Assembly: GCF_023159225.1 (NCBI RefSeq)
Contig: NC_063168.1
Coordinates: 61,545,398-61,609,397 of the forward strand
Origin: Perognathus longimembris pacificus
Taxonomy: Eukaryota > Chordata > Mammalia > Rodentia > Heteromyidae
Direction of reading: 5' to 3'
DNA: 64,000 nucleotides
Shown here: in pieces, positions 34,441-46,797 of the stretch
Layout of the letters: each line of letters opens with the position of its first letter
Position numbering within the stretch: the stretch's first letter is position 1
The notes under the pieces: model-generated
The model's input: only the letters and a program-made list of their open reading frames with translations
The model's database searches: none
What the model was told of the DNA's origin: nothing
Position numbers and translations under genes: made by a program

Positions 34441-34689
34441 AAAAAAAGTGTTCTAAAAATCTGTGAATGTAAATTTTTACTAAGTTAAAAAAAAAAAAAG
34501 AAAGACAAGATAATCTCAGCTAAAATACCTAAAACTTGAATCCTATTACAGCAGATGAAGGAAAAAATTGTCACTATATGTTTCTAAAACTCTGCTACAA
34601 ACGTGATTCAGAGGAGGGTAGACCATTTGGAGATGTAGCACATAACCCAAAGCCAGGGCTCCTCCGGACAGCCATAGCAGGTTCCCAGT

Positions 34690-34850
34690 GAGGATCAGAC
34701 ACTGTGCTGTCTGCACTGTGCTGTGCAGGTGTGGATGGAGAGAATAAGACAAAAAGAAGTTAAACAGTTTTACCGAGGACACAGACAGCAAGTGGTAGGG
34801 TTGGGATTTGAACCTTGACACTCAGTGCCAAAAGCCGTAACTGCTCTATT
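34690..34850 (+). repeat. MIR relic
   Basis: cagcaagtggtagggttggg, atttgaaccttgacactcag and neighbouring bases fit MIR. Confidence 0.6.
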
Positions 34851-34900
34851 GAATCCTAAAAGGAACTCGATTCTCCACTCTGTCTTCAAAACATGCTCTT

Positions 34901-35120
34901 GGCTGGCCACTGGTGGCTCATGCCTGTAATCCTAGCTGCTCAGGAAGCTAAGACAGGAGGGGTGTGATTCGAAGCCAGCCCAGGCAGGGAAAGTCTGTGA
35001 CAATCTTATTGCCAACGGACCACAGAAAGGCCTGGAGTGGGAGCTGTGGCTCAAACAGGAAAGCTAAGGGATAGCACCCAGGACCTGAGTTCAAATCCTA
35101 GCACCCACATACACACAGAA
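34901..35120 (+). mobile_element. B1/ID-like composite SINE
   Basis: ggtggctcatgcctgtaatc head and gtggctcaaacaggaaagct tail. A further tail-like fragment (gtgtggctcaagtaattaag) follows to about 35220. Confidence 0.75.
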
Positions 35121-35649
35121 CAACAGAGTTAGCCTCTTGTGATATAGGTGTGGCTCAAGTAATTAAGTGCCAGTCTAGCGAGTACAAGGTCCTGAGTTCA
35201 AACCCTAGTATCAGGAAAAGAAAACCAGAATCCTCCTCTTGCTGATCATCACATTGGTGCCAGGACTTTCAGTTTACAGACTGTACAAATGTGGAGGCTG
35301 AGATCCCAGAGGCTGGCGAGTCAGCTCCTGGGTTCCCAGACACGAGCTGCGGTGCCAGGCCCATTCCTGACAAGGCCTGGCTCTTGCCCGAATGCCTATG
35401 CCCAGTTTCCTGGTACCCTGTGGGAGTAGCTAGCCTTCGGGGGAACCGTCTGATCTCAGGTGGAGAGGTGAAGCAGGAAGCCCATACCTGGAGGCCCCCG
35501 TGGCGGCACCGAGGGAGAGCAGGTGCTGGGACACATGGTGGCATGGCCAAAGGGCTTGGGGTGGGGTGGGGGGCTTGCTGGCTCTACCACCACCCACTCA
35601 GGCCGCTCAGGCTTTGCTGGTTCTTTAGAAACTAATTGTAGTTGTTTGT

Positions 35650-35735
35650 TGTTTGGTTATATGGTACCGAGGAGTTGAACCCAGAGCCTCATGCATGCTA
35701 GGCAAGCACTCTACCACTAAGCCACATGCCCAGTC
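35650..35735 (-). mobile_element. ID-like SINE monomer fragment
   Basis: Reverse ID: ccagagcctcatgcatgcta then caagcactctaccactaagc. Confidence 0.65.
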
Positions 35736-36979
35736 GGCTTTGTTGGTTTTAATGAAGGCAAAGAAAGAACAATTGGGCAGGGCCAAGTGGCAAGGAGCAC
35801 TGTGCTCTGCTTCTCAGCTCACACCAGGCAGCACGGGCAAGCACCACTGGGGCAGAGGCCCGAGGACTGAGTGCAGACAAGGCTACACTAGGGACAGGAG
35901 TTGACCCTGGACGTTCTTCCCCCACACATCCCACCACTGCATTCCCGGCTCTAGGCAGCTCCTTTTTTGATCCTCCTGGGAGGACAAACCTCTCATGCCT
36001 CTGGTCACCATGGGACCCACCATGCTATGCCTTGTTCCATCATGCCCCCTTCTCCTTTGGGCTTTTGAACATGTGTACATCATCTCTCCCCCTGGAGCTG
36101 CTCCTTCTGGAGGTCGGAGTCCATTCTTCTCCCAGCGTGCTGGTTCTGCCTGAACAATGTCTGCCTTGACCGGCAAAGACTGTCAGTTCACCTCCTGAGG
36201 CCTCAATTGCTACCTTTTACAAGCCAACCACCTAGTTCTGCCTTATCTAACTAAAGCCTTTTCCATGGCTGCCACGGCCCCCTTGCAGATTGGAATAAGC
36301 GCGTAGAGGCAGCATCCGGGTTCCAGTTCTCTTTGTACATCCCTCCTCCTCTCGGGCAAAATGGCAGGCTGACACAGAGCTAGAGAGCAAGACCCCCTTG
36401 CTGCTAGTGGAAAGAACATGTGGGGGTCACCCCCTTCCCTGTTTGCCTTTTCTCAAAAACCTAGCAGGTCAAATCATCTGGAAGGGGAGCTGTTCTGGGT
36501 ACATGGTCATTTTGTGCTCCCCCAATATGGCATAAAAGTTATTCTGTTCGGCTTTGGGCTCCTCAGCCTCTGTGTGGAGACGGGCATATTTGATGTCATG
36601 GCACTTAATATATACTTCCGAGCTCAGATCTGTAATGCATCTCTTCATTTATGGACTCAGGGAGGAGTTTATTTACACAAAGCAGCCCAGCAAGCCAGGG
36701 AAAACAGAGGAAAGGGGGGAGGTGCTGTTCAGTCTTCCACCCAGCCTCTCCAGCCTTCACACTTGAGCCATCAAGAGCTCTCCACCCCAGGAAGAAATGA
36801 TTTCCTCTCTAGCTTTATTCAGTCTTCTCTGTGGCAAGAAAGGTGAGTGGGTGCTGGGATTTTTCAGAGTTTTCCCTGAAGGCCATTTAAAATGAAGCCA
36901 AAGTGTCAATAAGTCTGATGATGGGTAGAGTAGATATTAAGTAGAAATGAACTTCAAACAAGATGGAGTTAATTAAGTC

Positions 36980-37074
36980 AGGTGCTGGTGGCTCATGCCT
37001 GTTATCCTAACTACTCAAGAGACTGAGATCTGTGGATTTTGGTTCAGAGTCAGCAGGAACAAGAAAGTCCGTGA

Positions 37075-37139
<65 letters not shown>

Positions 37140-37255
37140 ATTAGCCACCAAAAAAGCCAGTGGCTCAAGTGGTAGACTTCTAGCCTTAAACAAAATGCTT
37201 AGAGGAGGCAGTACCCAGGCCATGAGTTCAAGCCCCAGGACTGGCAAAGAAAAAA
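36980..37255 (+). mobile_element. B1/ID-like SINE with internal TC microsatellite
   Basis: Head gtggctcatgcctgttatcc, TC tract 37076-37138, then ID-like tail with a short A-rich end. Confidence 0.75.
37076..37138 (+). repeat. (TC)n microsatellite
   Basis: About 30 units inside a SINE. Confidence 0.97.
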
Positions 37256-37882
37256 AAAGAAAAAGACGGGCTTAGTTCCCCTAGTAATAAGTTGGATGCT
37301 GGCTGTGTTCCAGCAAAGTCAAAAGGGCTGTCAAAAGAAGCTCTGAAAATATGCCTAAAGGTATTTTGCTTCCTTAGTAAGTTGACTATCCCACCGTTTC
37401 TGTATGAGGGGAAAAGGGAGGGAGAAGAAGAGAGGGAGAGGGAGAGAGACCTAAGAGGCAGACAAGACAGAAAGAGAAAGCGTATTGGCTGCTCCGGTTC
37501 ACCATGACTGTATCCCCAGAGCTTAAGTGAATGAGAATTAGCCCATCTTCAGAGCCGTGGTGGATAAACCCTGCAATGAGTCGTTTCACTGTTTTTACTT
37601 CCTCTCTCCTGTGGCTGTGGGAAATGTGTAAGCAGTGGATGGTTTGAGCCTCAGGGCTTTACACACATTTGAACTCAAAATCACCTTAGAGGACCCTAAC
37701 CCACCTTCCTCTGCCTTGGGCTCCCCACTTTTCCACTCCTGGAAGCCCCTGGGCGTCACCATATCCCAGCCTCATTAAGACATTCCAGGATGAAAAGGAC
37801 TTTGATTGTTCACAGCGGAGATCGTGGGGGAAGCACAATGTACAGCTGCGCTCACCTGACTGGCAATTGGTGGTGGTGTGTG

Positions 37883-38070
37883 TGTGTGTGTGGAGAGAGA
37901 CAGAGACAGAGACAGAGACAGAGAGAGGGGGGAGGGAGGGAGGAAAGGAGGGAGGGAGGGAAGAAGGGAGGAGGAAGGGATAGGGGGAGAAGGGGAGGGG
38001 GAGTGGGAGATAGAGTGGGAGAAGGGGGAGGGGGAGGGAGAGAGAGAGAGAGAGGGAGGGAGAGAGACCT
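37883..38070 (+). repeat. Purine-rich compound tract
   Basis: GT run, then AGAGAC, GGGA and GAGA units, almost all purine on +. Confidence 0.9.
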
Positions 38071-38281
38071 GTGAGGAAAATTAACGGAAGCACAAAGCTC
38101 AGGCACAGTCTCTCATCCTCCATCCTTCGCTGGCTGCCATGAAGTGATATTGCTGAGGTTTTGCTTTTTTTTTTTCTTTTGTTCTGTCCCTGGCTAGGGC
38201 TAAAGATTCTCTTTCCCTTTTTGTCTATTTCCTGTGTGGATAGCTTCTGCTTTGTAGCTTCTTATTCATTGCAATACACAG

Positions 38282-38283
<2 letters not shown>

Positions 38284-38339
<56 letters not shown>
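38284..38339 (+). repeat. (AC)n microsatellite
   Basis: About 27 units. Confidence 0.97.
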
Positions 38340-38342
<3 letters not shown>

Positions 38343-38849
38343 CTTCATCCTAGCTTACCATGTTTCTGTGGGCCCAGCATCAAACCTTTCTCTTTCTGAG
38401 CAGGGTCTGGCTCTGAACTGAGCTAGAACTAGCTCCTAAATGCTAAGAGCCACTTGGGCCCAGGGATCTCTTATTAAACAGATAAGGCAAGGAAGGCCTG
38501 AGGAGTGGAGTGGGTTTTTTCTGGGAGTAGGCCTGGCTGGCCTCCTTCCACGCCAGCCCTCAGCTCTGTTGGCCTGGGGTGGCCACAGGCCTTGCTACCA
38601 ACCCCGCCTTGGCAGGGCGCTAGTCAAGCAGGGTCTCTCTGGACTTCGGTGGGAAGAGGGCACAGCCTGTCTTCCCAGGCCAAGGCCTAGCTTGGATTCC
38701 AGCCCTGTCCATCAGTGACAACCTCACTGACTGGATTCAATCTAGAGAAGCCAGTCCACAAAACAGATGGCTGATTTCAGTTGGTAGGGATTTAAAAGCA
38801 TTTTTTTCTTTTGATTACAAAAGTAAAGCACAATCATTATTAAAATTTT

Positions 38850-38928
38850 ATTTCACTGGTAGAGATATAGCTCAAAGGCAGAACACTTACCTAGCATGTG
38901 CAAGACCCTGGGTTTGATCCCTAGCAAC
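38850..38928 (+). mobile_element. ID-like SINE monomer
   Basis: ctggtagagatatagctcaa to ccctgggtttgatcccta, with A- and B-box-like spacing, ending in an AC tract. Confidence 0.6.
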
Positions 38929-38933
38929 ACACA

Positions 38934-38986
<53 letters not shown>
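38929..38986 (+). repeat. (AC)n microsatellite
   Basis: One T interruption; tail of an ID-like element. Confidence 0.96.
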
Positions 38987-38989
<3 letters not shown>

Positions 38990-39200
38990 ATGGTAAAAAT
39001 GCCAAAGATTCCACTTATAATATCTTTTCACTCCCCTCTCCCACCCTGTCCCACAGATAACCACTTTTACTGTTTGGTAGTCTTTGTCTATGTGCCTACA
39101 AAATATATTCATATAATCTGGCCTCACATTTTTTAAATAAGCAGGTCCCTGTCATGATACTGTTTTTGGTGTGGAATTGACAGAGTATAACAAGTTGATT

Positions 39201-40248
39201 GAGAAGAATACTTTTTCTTAATAATTTGTCTCTTGATTTTGATATTCCCTTTCCCTTCCCTAATTCCTTTCCATATACAATATCCAGGGTACCAAAATCA
39301 GTTACAGTGACATCAGGGGTTAAACCACAGGAAAGAAGGATAAAAGACAAAGGGTATAATTTCACATGATATGTTGAAAATAACAACAGGTTAAACCACT
39401 TGTTTCCATAACTTGGAATTCATTTCACTTATCATCTTATGTGTTCATATGTACATAGCTATTGAGATATTGTGCTCTTCTTCCAAGATAATCCTAGCTG
39501 TGTACTAATTATTCCTGATGAGTGAAACCATAGAATCTATGTTTCTTTGGATCTGTCATTTCACTTAGTATGATTTTTCCAAGTCCTTCCATTTCCTTAT
39601 GAATGGGGAAATGTCATTCTTTCTGATAGAAGCATAGAATTCCATTGTGTACATGTACCATATTTCTTTGATCCACTCATCCACTGAAGGGAATCTGGGT
39701 TGGTTCCATATTTTAGCCATGATTAATTGTGCTGCAATGAACATAGTTGTGCTGGTGGCTTTGGTCTGTGAGAAATTCTTACAGGCCATACAACAGACAA
39801 AGGCTTCATATTTAAAATATATGTAGAACTCAAAAAATTAAAGTCCTCCAAAACAAATCCTCCAAGAACCAACTGCCCCATCAACAAATGGGATAAAGAC
39901 TTAAAAAGAGACTTCTCTGAAGAGGAAATGAGAATGGACAAGAATCACATGAAGTAGTGCTCAACATCACTGGCCATAAAAGAAATACAAATCAAAACAA
40001 CACTGAGATTCTACCTCACCCCAGTAAGAATGTCCATTATCAAGAAAACTAATAATAACAGATGCTGGAGAGGATGGGGCCAAAAGGGAACCCTACTACA
40101 CTGTTGGTGGGAATGTAAACTTGTCCAACCACTCTGGAAAGCAATATGGAGGTTCCTAAAAGGCTAAACATAGAGCTCTCCTATGACCCAGCAGCCTCAC
40201 TTTTGGGCATCTGCCCAAAAGATTATAAGCAAGAGAAGAATACTTTTT
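39201..40248 (-). mobile_element. 5'-inverted (twin-primed) L1 insertion
   Basis: Flanked by a 16-bp direct repeat gagaagaatacttttt (39201-39216 and 40233-40248). The left part (39217 to about 39789) is the L1 3' end on minus, including the ORF2 C-terminus (PRFPSVDEWIKEIWYMYTME) with its stop at 39565. The right part (about 39790-40232) is upstream ORF2 sequence in the opposite orientation. The pre-integration site reads TT/AAAAA on minus, the L1 endonuclease preference. Confidence 0.85.
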
Positions 40249-41689
40249 AACTTATACTTTTCTCTCTGGCTTTCTCCTTATAAACATTGTAGTCCCTTCT
40301 CATGAAGTCTACCCTATATCTAAAACAGTATATGCTCTGTTTCTTGATGTCATTTCTGTATTCTGTGCAAGCTTGAATTGTGAGATGTATGAGCTAGAAT
40401 CAGGCCGGATCCAGTCCCCTCGCTTCCTCTTTTGGCCCCATGAGGGTGGAAGTCCTTTGGATTTTGGTCATTTTTCTACCCCAAGTCCCAGGGGGATGGA
40501 TAGGCACATGGGCCATGGGTCTTGAGAACAGGGCACTGGCATTTGACTGGTTATCGATGGCCAAAGGTTCTACTGCTCAACTTGACTAGAAATGCTGAAT
40601 CGGCAAACTGCAGCTCCCTTATTGTTAGCAGCTCTGAGCTGGGAGGGCCAATGGCTCTCAGCTTCTAGTGCTCATAGTACCCTGCCCCACCCCTGCCCCT
40701 CATGTTTCCCACCATCTCCCTACCCCACTTTCCCAGCTGCTAGAGCCAGCAGCAACCAGCATCTGTCCATTGCTCCCTACTGCTCTCTGCCATTCTGTGG
40801 CTGCAAACAACCCCGAGGGTTACCAGCCCCAGCTGCTGGCCACTTGGGGGTACTAGCAGTCTTGAAGTTTAACAGCTTGGTAAAACTCACTCAGCCTGCT
40901 CTAAAAAAGATAGGAAGTAGAAGAAGACAAAATGGACCCATTAGAAAGGGGTTTGTATTTAGGGCTATGCTGCATAGACTCGACCAACAGGCTAAGAGTG
41001 GTACTTCTGTCATAGAACAAGGGAGTGCTGGCACAGGCAGTATCCTGCCTGCTCGCCACAGACTCTCCGTATGGTCACGCCAGCAGGCACGGGGTACTGG
41101 GCTCTGCCTGGGATATCATGGGCGCCTCAAGACGCAAGTAGGTATACCTGAAGTGGCTCCAGAAAAGTAGAGTCATCTGGACCAAAGCACAAGTCTCCCA
41201 GAGCAGTCCCGAGTATGTATTGGGGAGACTGAGTCAGGCCCTCCTCTTTGGCCTCACTTGTCCCAGGCCTTGTTTTAGGCAAGGGGTAGCTGAGCACATA
41301 ATTTAGTCAAAGAAGGAAGTGGCTCCACAGACCCCCCTTCAACAGCCAGGGCTCAGTTCCCGCGGGACTGGATTTCTGCTGTGACAGTGTGGCCCAAGAC
41401 AGCCAGCATGGCTGGGGCGCTGCAGAAGGAGTCGGAAATGCGCCCCTGAGGAAGGGGTGAGGTAAGATAAGAGCTCTGGGATCCACTCCCACCTTGACTC
41501 TGACCAGCCTGGGCCTTCCTGGCTTTCATATTCCATTTGTAAAATGGAGTTAATAGCCTTTGACCTGCAGACCTCAAGGGTTGCTGAGAGGTTGCAAGGG
41601 GACTCACCTCATCCTGGAGAGAATCACAGAGCTGACAGTCTCACAGTTTATGCCAAATATTTTTTGTTATTGTTGTTGTTGTTGTTGCC

Positions 41690-41877
41690 AATCCTGGGGG
41701 CTTGAACTCAGGGCCTGAGCACTGTCCCTGGCTTCCTGTTGCTCAAGGCTAGCACTCTACCATTTGAGCCACAGCGCCACTTCTGGCTTTTTCTGTTTAG
41801 GTGGTGCTGAGGAATCGAACCCAAGGCTTCATACATGCTAGGCAAGCACTCTACCACTAAGCCACGTTCCCAGCCAC
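41690..41877 (-). mobile_element. ID-dimer SINE
   Basis: Reverse copy preceded by a GTT repeat (41664-41687); both ID halves present. Confidence 0.8.
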
Positions 41878-41926
41878 ATACCAAATATTTTTGTGAGTCA
41901 GATATTGTTAAGAGGACTTCCATGCC

Positions 41927-42115
41927 AGGCACCAGTGGCTCATGTTTGTAATCCTAGGGAACTCAGGAGGCTGAGATCTGGGAATCAGTTTGAAGCCAGC
42001 AAGGGCAGATACATCTGACTCTTCTCTTCAATTAAGGAGCAAAACTCCAGCTCAGGTGGTAGAGCACCAGCCTTGAGCAGAGAGCACCAGGCCCTGAGTT
42101 CAAGACTCACACACA
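41927..42115 (+). mobile_element. B1/ID-like composite SINE
   Basis: ggcaccagtggctcatgttt head to gccctgagttcaagactcac; ends about 90 bases before OTOF exon 2. Confidence 0.7.
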
Positions 42116-42203
42116 AAAAACAACCAGCTCCCAGCTGGAGGAGTGACCCCAGCCCACTGTCTAGTCAGCTCTGACTCTAGGGTCTCCTCTCTTCCCCACA
42201 CAG

Positions 42204-42262
42204 GGCAGTCCTTCTACTCCCGGGTCTTGGAGAACTGCGAGGATGTGGCCGACTTCGATGAG
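42204..42262 (+). CDS. OTOF: OTOF exon 2
   Basis: 59 bases, acceptor cacacag, donor gtagga. Two bases complete Gly, then 19 codons [19 protein letters not shown], identical to human as recalled. C2A continues. Confidence 0.96.
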
Positions 42263-42312
42263 GTAGGATGCCTGCGACCCCGCCTGACACCTGTCCTTGA
42301 TGGCCCAAGAAT

Positions 42313-42600
42313 TACAAAGAAATGACTTTTAAAATATTTATATATTTATTTATTGTCAAAGTAATATACAGAGGGGTTACAGTTTCATATGCAAAGCAGG
42401 GAGTACATTTCTTATCAAACTCCCTCATTTCTCTCCCACCTTCCCCCCTCCCCAACTCCCTCTCCCCCAAGTTGTGCAGTTGGTTTACAGCATACAGTTT
42501 TGTAAGTATTGCTGTTGAGCTCTCATTTTCTTCATTTGTAGTTTGCATTGTGGTCAATCAACCTAGGCTCTGTGATAGTGATCCTTTGGGATTTATTGAA
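42313..42600 (-). mobile_element. L1 3'-end fragment 1
   Basis: On minus it ends with gtaacccctctgtatatta then ttgacaataaataaat, preceded by a purine-rich tract, as in rodent L1 3' UTRs. It starts only about 50 bases past the OTOF exon 2 donor. Similar copies at 42780 and 43445. Confidence 0.6.
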
Positions 42601-42779
42601 TGTCCCTCTGCTTGAAAGGAATGTGTTCAGTATAGAGTTCTATAAGTAATTCAATATTAATGAAGCTGTAGCTTTTACTGGTTATATTATTCAAGAATTG
42701 CATTTTCTGCATTGTTTTCTTTGCTTCATTTGGCTTATCAACATCAGAAATACTTGCAATGAAATCTCTGACTACATTT

Positions 42780-42965
42780 TTTTAACTTTTTTTATTGTTA
42801 TTATAAAGGTGATATAGAGAGAGGTTTACCGCTTCATAAGTCAGGTAATAAGTAAACATTTTGTTGGACAATGTCACCCCTTCCTTCCTTCTCTCCCGCC
42901 TCTGCCCACAAGTTGTATAGTTTATTTTCAACATAGTCTAACTACAAATTTGATTTGTGCTTTTC
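42780..42965 (-). mobile_element. L1 3'-end fragment 2
   Basis: Diverged copy of the same 3' end: T-rich left edge, then the shared segments up to the purine/pyrimidine tract and acaagttgtatagtttattt. Confidence 0.5.
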
Positions 42966-43017
42966 TCCCTGAAGTTCTATTAGTTCTGATTTTGATAAAC
43001 TTTGAAAATATGCAAGA

Positions 43018-43240
43018 GCCTATAATCTTATGCCTATAATCCTAGCCAGCCAGGAGGCTGAGATCTGAGAATTCCAGTTCAAAGTCAGCCCAAGCAGACA
43101 AATCCAAGAGACTTTCCAAATAACCATCAAACAGCGAGAGTGGAGGCCTGGTTCAAGGGATAGAGCACCAGCCATATGTGAAAAAAGGCCAAAAGAGAGT
43201 ATGAGGCCTTGAGTTCAAGCCCCAGCATTAGCAAAAACAA
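43018..43240 (+). mobile_element. B1/ID-like composite SINE
   Basis: cctataatcctagccagcca head, diverged tail gagttcaagccccagcatta. Confidence 0.7.
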
Positions 43241-43444
43241 AAACTGCATTACTACTTGTAATGACTACTTGTCTATTTCTTTCCAGATACTATTCTATAA
43301 CATCTCTTCTTGTCCATTATGTATTCTTTACATTAACCTCTACCTTATCAGACATTAAGATTACTGATCTCATCTTACTTTGGTTTATTTGTCTGATGTA
43401 TCTCTTTTGTTGTTATTTTCACTACCTCCATATTTTAAAAACTT

Positions 43445-43648
43445 AAGTATATCTTTTTTTATTTCTTTATTGTCAAAGTGGATGTACAAAGGGGCTACAG
43501 TTTCATGTATAAGGCAGTGAGTACATTTCTTATCCAACTTGTTACCTCCTCCCTCATTTCTCCCCTCCTTTCCCCCTCCCCATTTCTTTCCCCCCACCAT
43601 GAGTTGTACAGTTGGTTTACACCATATAGTTTTATAAGTATTGCTGGT
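43445..43648 (-). mobile_element. L1 3'-end fragment 3
   Basis: Shares tttattgtcaaagtggatgt, gtgagtacatttcttatcc and gttgtacagttggtttacac with fragment 1. Truncated; joined on the right to a reverse SINE. Confidence 0.6.
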
Positions 43649-43878
43649 CCTGGGACTTAAATCCTGGGTCTGGGCCCTTTCCCTAAGTTTCTTTTGCTCA
43701 GGGATAGCACTCTACCAATTAAGCCACAGCATCATTTTCCGTTTTTTTTCTGGGTAGTTTACTGGAGATAAAAGTCTTACAGACTTTCCTTACCAGGTTG
43801 GCTTCAAAATGCAATCCTCAGATCTCGGCCTCCTCAGTAGCTAGGATTATAGGCATGAGCCACCAGTGCCTGGTGTGT
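43646..43878 (-). mobile_element. B1/ID-like composite SINE
   Basis: Reverse copy from gtcctgggacttaaatcctg to gattataggcatgagccacc. Confidence 0.75.
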
Positions 43879-44844
43879 TTTTGTCTTTTAACTGATAAAT
43901 GTGATTATTTATTATCATTCTATTGTCTTCATCTTATTTCTATCAGTATCTTATTTTATATTGCTCAATTTCTATTCTAAACAAGCTTACTCCTTCTTTT
44001 CTCCTTTCTAGCTAGCCATTGACTAGATCGGGTTTTCTGCTATTAGTTGAAAAGCTGTGCATGTTCTTTTTGCTTTCAAAGTAGTCACCCTAACTAAATT
44101 GTTGAGAACTCACAGAAATTGCTCTCTATGATTTTCCCCTAATGTGAAAACTTGAATACACTCTCATGCCCTGGGCCTTCCCCATCTCAGCCTCATGGTC
44201 AATTGTGTAGGTTCAAATTTTGATTCTAGGTTCTTAAGGACCTGCAGTCTCTTTTTTGTCTATTTGTTCTTGCTTTCTCTTTCTTTTTGAAGGCCATAAT
44301 CTTTGCCAAGATATCTGATCACCTCTACGTCTCAGATCTCTTGAAGATCTTGTCTCTCTCGGATTTGTTTCCCTCCTTCTTTGACTACTTCTGAATGCAT
44401 TCTAGATTCAGTTCTTTTTTGTAGCATGCTTTCCAACGTTATGTGAATCTGAGATTATTTTTTCTTCCTTTGTCAACTTGGAGAGTTTTGCTAGACATAA
44501 AAATCTAGGTTCAAAGATCTTTTCTTTACAATTTCAAAAGTATTATTTCTTGATGTTGCTGAGAAGGCTGACAGACATCTGATTTGGAGAATTTTGTGGG
44601 TGAGCTTCCTTTTTCCCTTGAAAGGAAAATATAGAATTAATTGCCTTTGATAGTCTTAAATTTTAATATATAATGGGTTTAATTGTAAGTTTTTCTCTTG
44701 CTTCCTATTTTGCATCTTTGTAACCCTTTCAAATCTGTGGCCTTCTATATTTCATTAATTGTAGACAATTCTATCTCCATAGTTTCTTCAAATATTCCTT
44801 CTGTTGTACAATGCAATATATTGTATTGTGTTTGTGTGTATGTG

Positions 44845-44940
44845 TTAGTAATAGGGCTTAAAGTCAGGGCCTGGGCACTATCCTTAGCTTTTTCATTCAA
44901 GGCTGGTATTGTACCACTTGAACCACAGCTCTACTTCTGG

Positions 44941-44988
<48 letters not shown>

Positions 44989-45105
44989 TTAATTGGAGAT
45001 AAGTATTTCCTAGACTTTCCTGCCTAGCCTCGCTTTGAACCACCATCCTCAGATCTCAGCCTCCTGAGTGGCTACAATTACGGATGTGCGCCACCAGCAG
45101 TCAGC
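44845..45105 (-). mobile_element. B1/ID-like SINE split by a TG microsatellite
   Basis: Reverse ID-like part, TG tract 44942-44988, then reverse B1-like part ending ggatgtgcgccaccagcag. Confidence 0.7.
44942..44988 (+). repeat. (TG)n microsatellite
   Basis: About 23 units inside a SINE. Confidence 0.96.
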
Positions 45106-45689
45106 CTTTCCATGGGTTTTTTGTTTTGTTTTGTTTGAATAGAATTTTCTTTTCTGCAATTTGAACCATCCGATTTGTGTTTCTTCACCCTGCTGCCACA
45201 TCTCCAAGCTGTTTGCTTCGTAGTCCTTTCCTGCTGCCTGCTGAGGAAGTTCACGCTGCTATTCCCATTTACTCATCGGTCCTTTTTAATGGTTTGTGTT
45301 GTTAATACATATCTGGATAGCCCATTTACTCTTCAGATCCTGCTGTGGTTGGTAACAACTCCCAGTGTGCTGTCTCTGCTATAGAAGCCGGGCTCTCTCC
45401 AAGTCTCTTTGTTCTAAGCAAGTTCCCAGGAGCAACTACTGTCTGGTAACAAGTTTGGAGCAGACATCAAACACCAATATGTACGGATCCACTGGGTTGA
45501 AGAGGAGGGCAGATGTGAGAACTGGTTGCCACAGAAATTTAGAGGTTCCTTTACCAAAGTCAGGGTCTCCTTTCAGGATTTTTTGAGGGAAAACAGTGGA
45601 CAGGAAACAGTCTAGATATTTAACAAAATGCTCTTTTATGAGACAGGACATGAGATAGTAGCCTATCAATCAATGCCTATTTCTTTTTT

Positions 45690-45783
45690 CCAGTCAGGGG
45701 CTTGAACTCAGGGCCTAGGCATTGTCTTTGAGCTTCTTTTGCTCAAGGCTAGCACTCTACCACTTGAACCACATTCCCAGCAG
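45690..45783 (-). mobile_element. ID-like tail fragment
   Basis: Reverse copy, cttgaactcagggcctaggc to ctaccacttgaaccacattc. Confidence 0.65.
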
Positions 45784-46419
45784 CCCTCAATATCTATTTT
45801 TTTTTCAGTCCTTCCTCACCCTAGCAGGGCAGTTGTCACAATTTTAATAAGGAAGGAGCTGTGGCAGTAGCACAGGGAAACTTGAAAGTGTATTCTTCCA
45901 GCCTAACCCTACTCACTTGCCCTTCCTCCTATCTGGCCCACGCTGGTAGCCTCCCACCTCCCACAGACTCCAGCTTGAACAGCTGGAGTTTGGCCTGTGT
46001 GTTCCTTACTTTCTGGAACCCATATCTTCCACTTGATGCTTTGTAAGTCGTCATTCTGTTGGGGTATGAACCATCAGTCCTAAGTCACCATCTGAGCCTA
46101 AACTGGAAGCTGTGTGACCTCCAGAGTAGCTCACGCTTCTTCTTGGCTGTCATCTCTCACATTTGACTCTGCTTGGGGCTGTGGAGGGTGACCTGGTAGA
46201 TTTGAGGCAGACCTGAGCCATTAGGCCAAGGAATCACCCAGAACCAGCTCTCTCTTTGCACCCAAGCTGACCTGGAGGAAGGAAGGCTTCCACCTTCTCC
46301 CTGGGGCTCAGAAGGAGCGGTGGACCCATCACAGCTCTTGGGCTGTGTCATCTCCCAGCCTGGCCAAGGGCACAGCTGCCATTTCTTCCCCTTTTGATTC
46401 ATTTTCTCTGCCCATTAAA

Positions 46420-46797
46420 GAATTAAAAGGCAAGGAAGGGATCACGTTAAACAAAGTACATTTATTCGAAAGCGAAAGGAAAGCCTTGAAAGGAAAGTAA
46501 GGAGACTCTCCATTTGGAGAGGTCTCCATTTGGGGAAGAGTCCATTGCAGTCCTCTCAGAAGGAGGTTATTATATAGTACCAGGTTCTTCCATATCTCGT
46601 CCCCTGGGCTTTGTGCTGATGACTTGTGCATGGACTATTCCAGCTCTTTTCTTTGGTTGAGCAGACACCTGGGCATTGTGGGAAGAAAGAGTGTTTGAGC
46701 AAGAGCCTGAGGCACTATGGGAACAGGAAGTGCCAGGATGGGACACGTTGTCTGCCACATGTTATGTCTGCCACTTTTCACCTGTATCTCCCCAACA
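46420..46797 (-). mobile_element. Solo-LTR-like element
   Basis: On the minus strand it starts TGTTGGGGAG, has a TATA-like tatataata at about 46570-46578 and an AATAAA at 46466-46461. No matching second LTR or primer binding site is seen; the 3' end is approximate. Confidence 0.55.

Noticed and set aside
40592..41170. 192-codon open frame on +
   Set aside because: No family resemblance; follows the twin-primed L1 but is not L1 ORF sequence.
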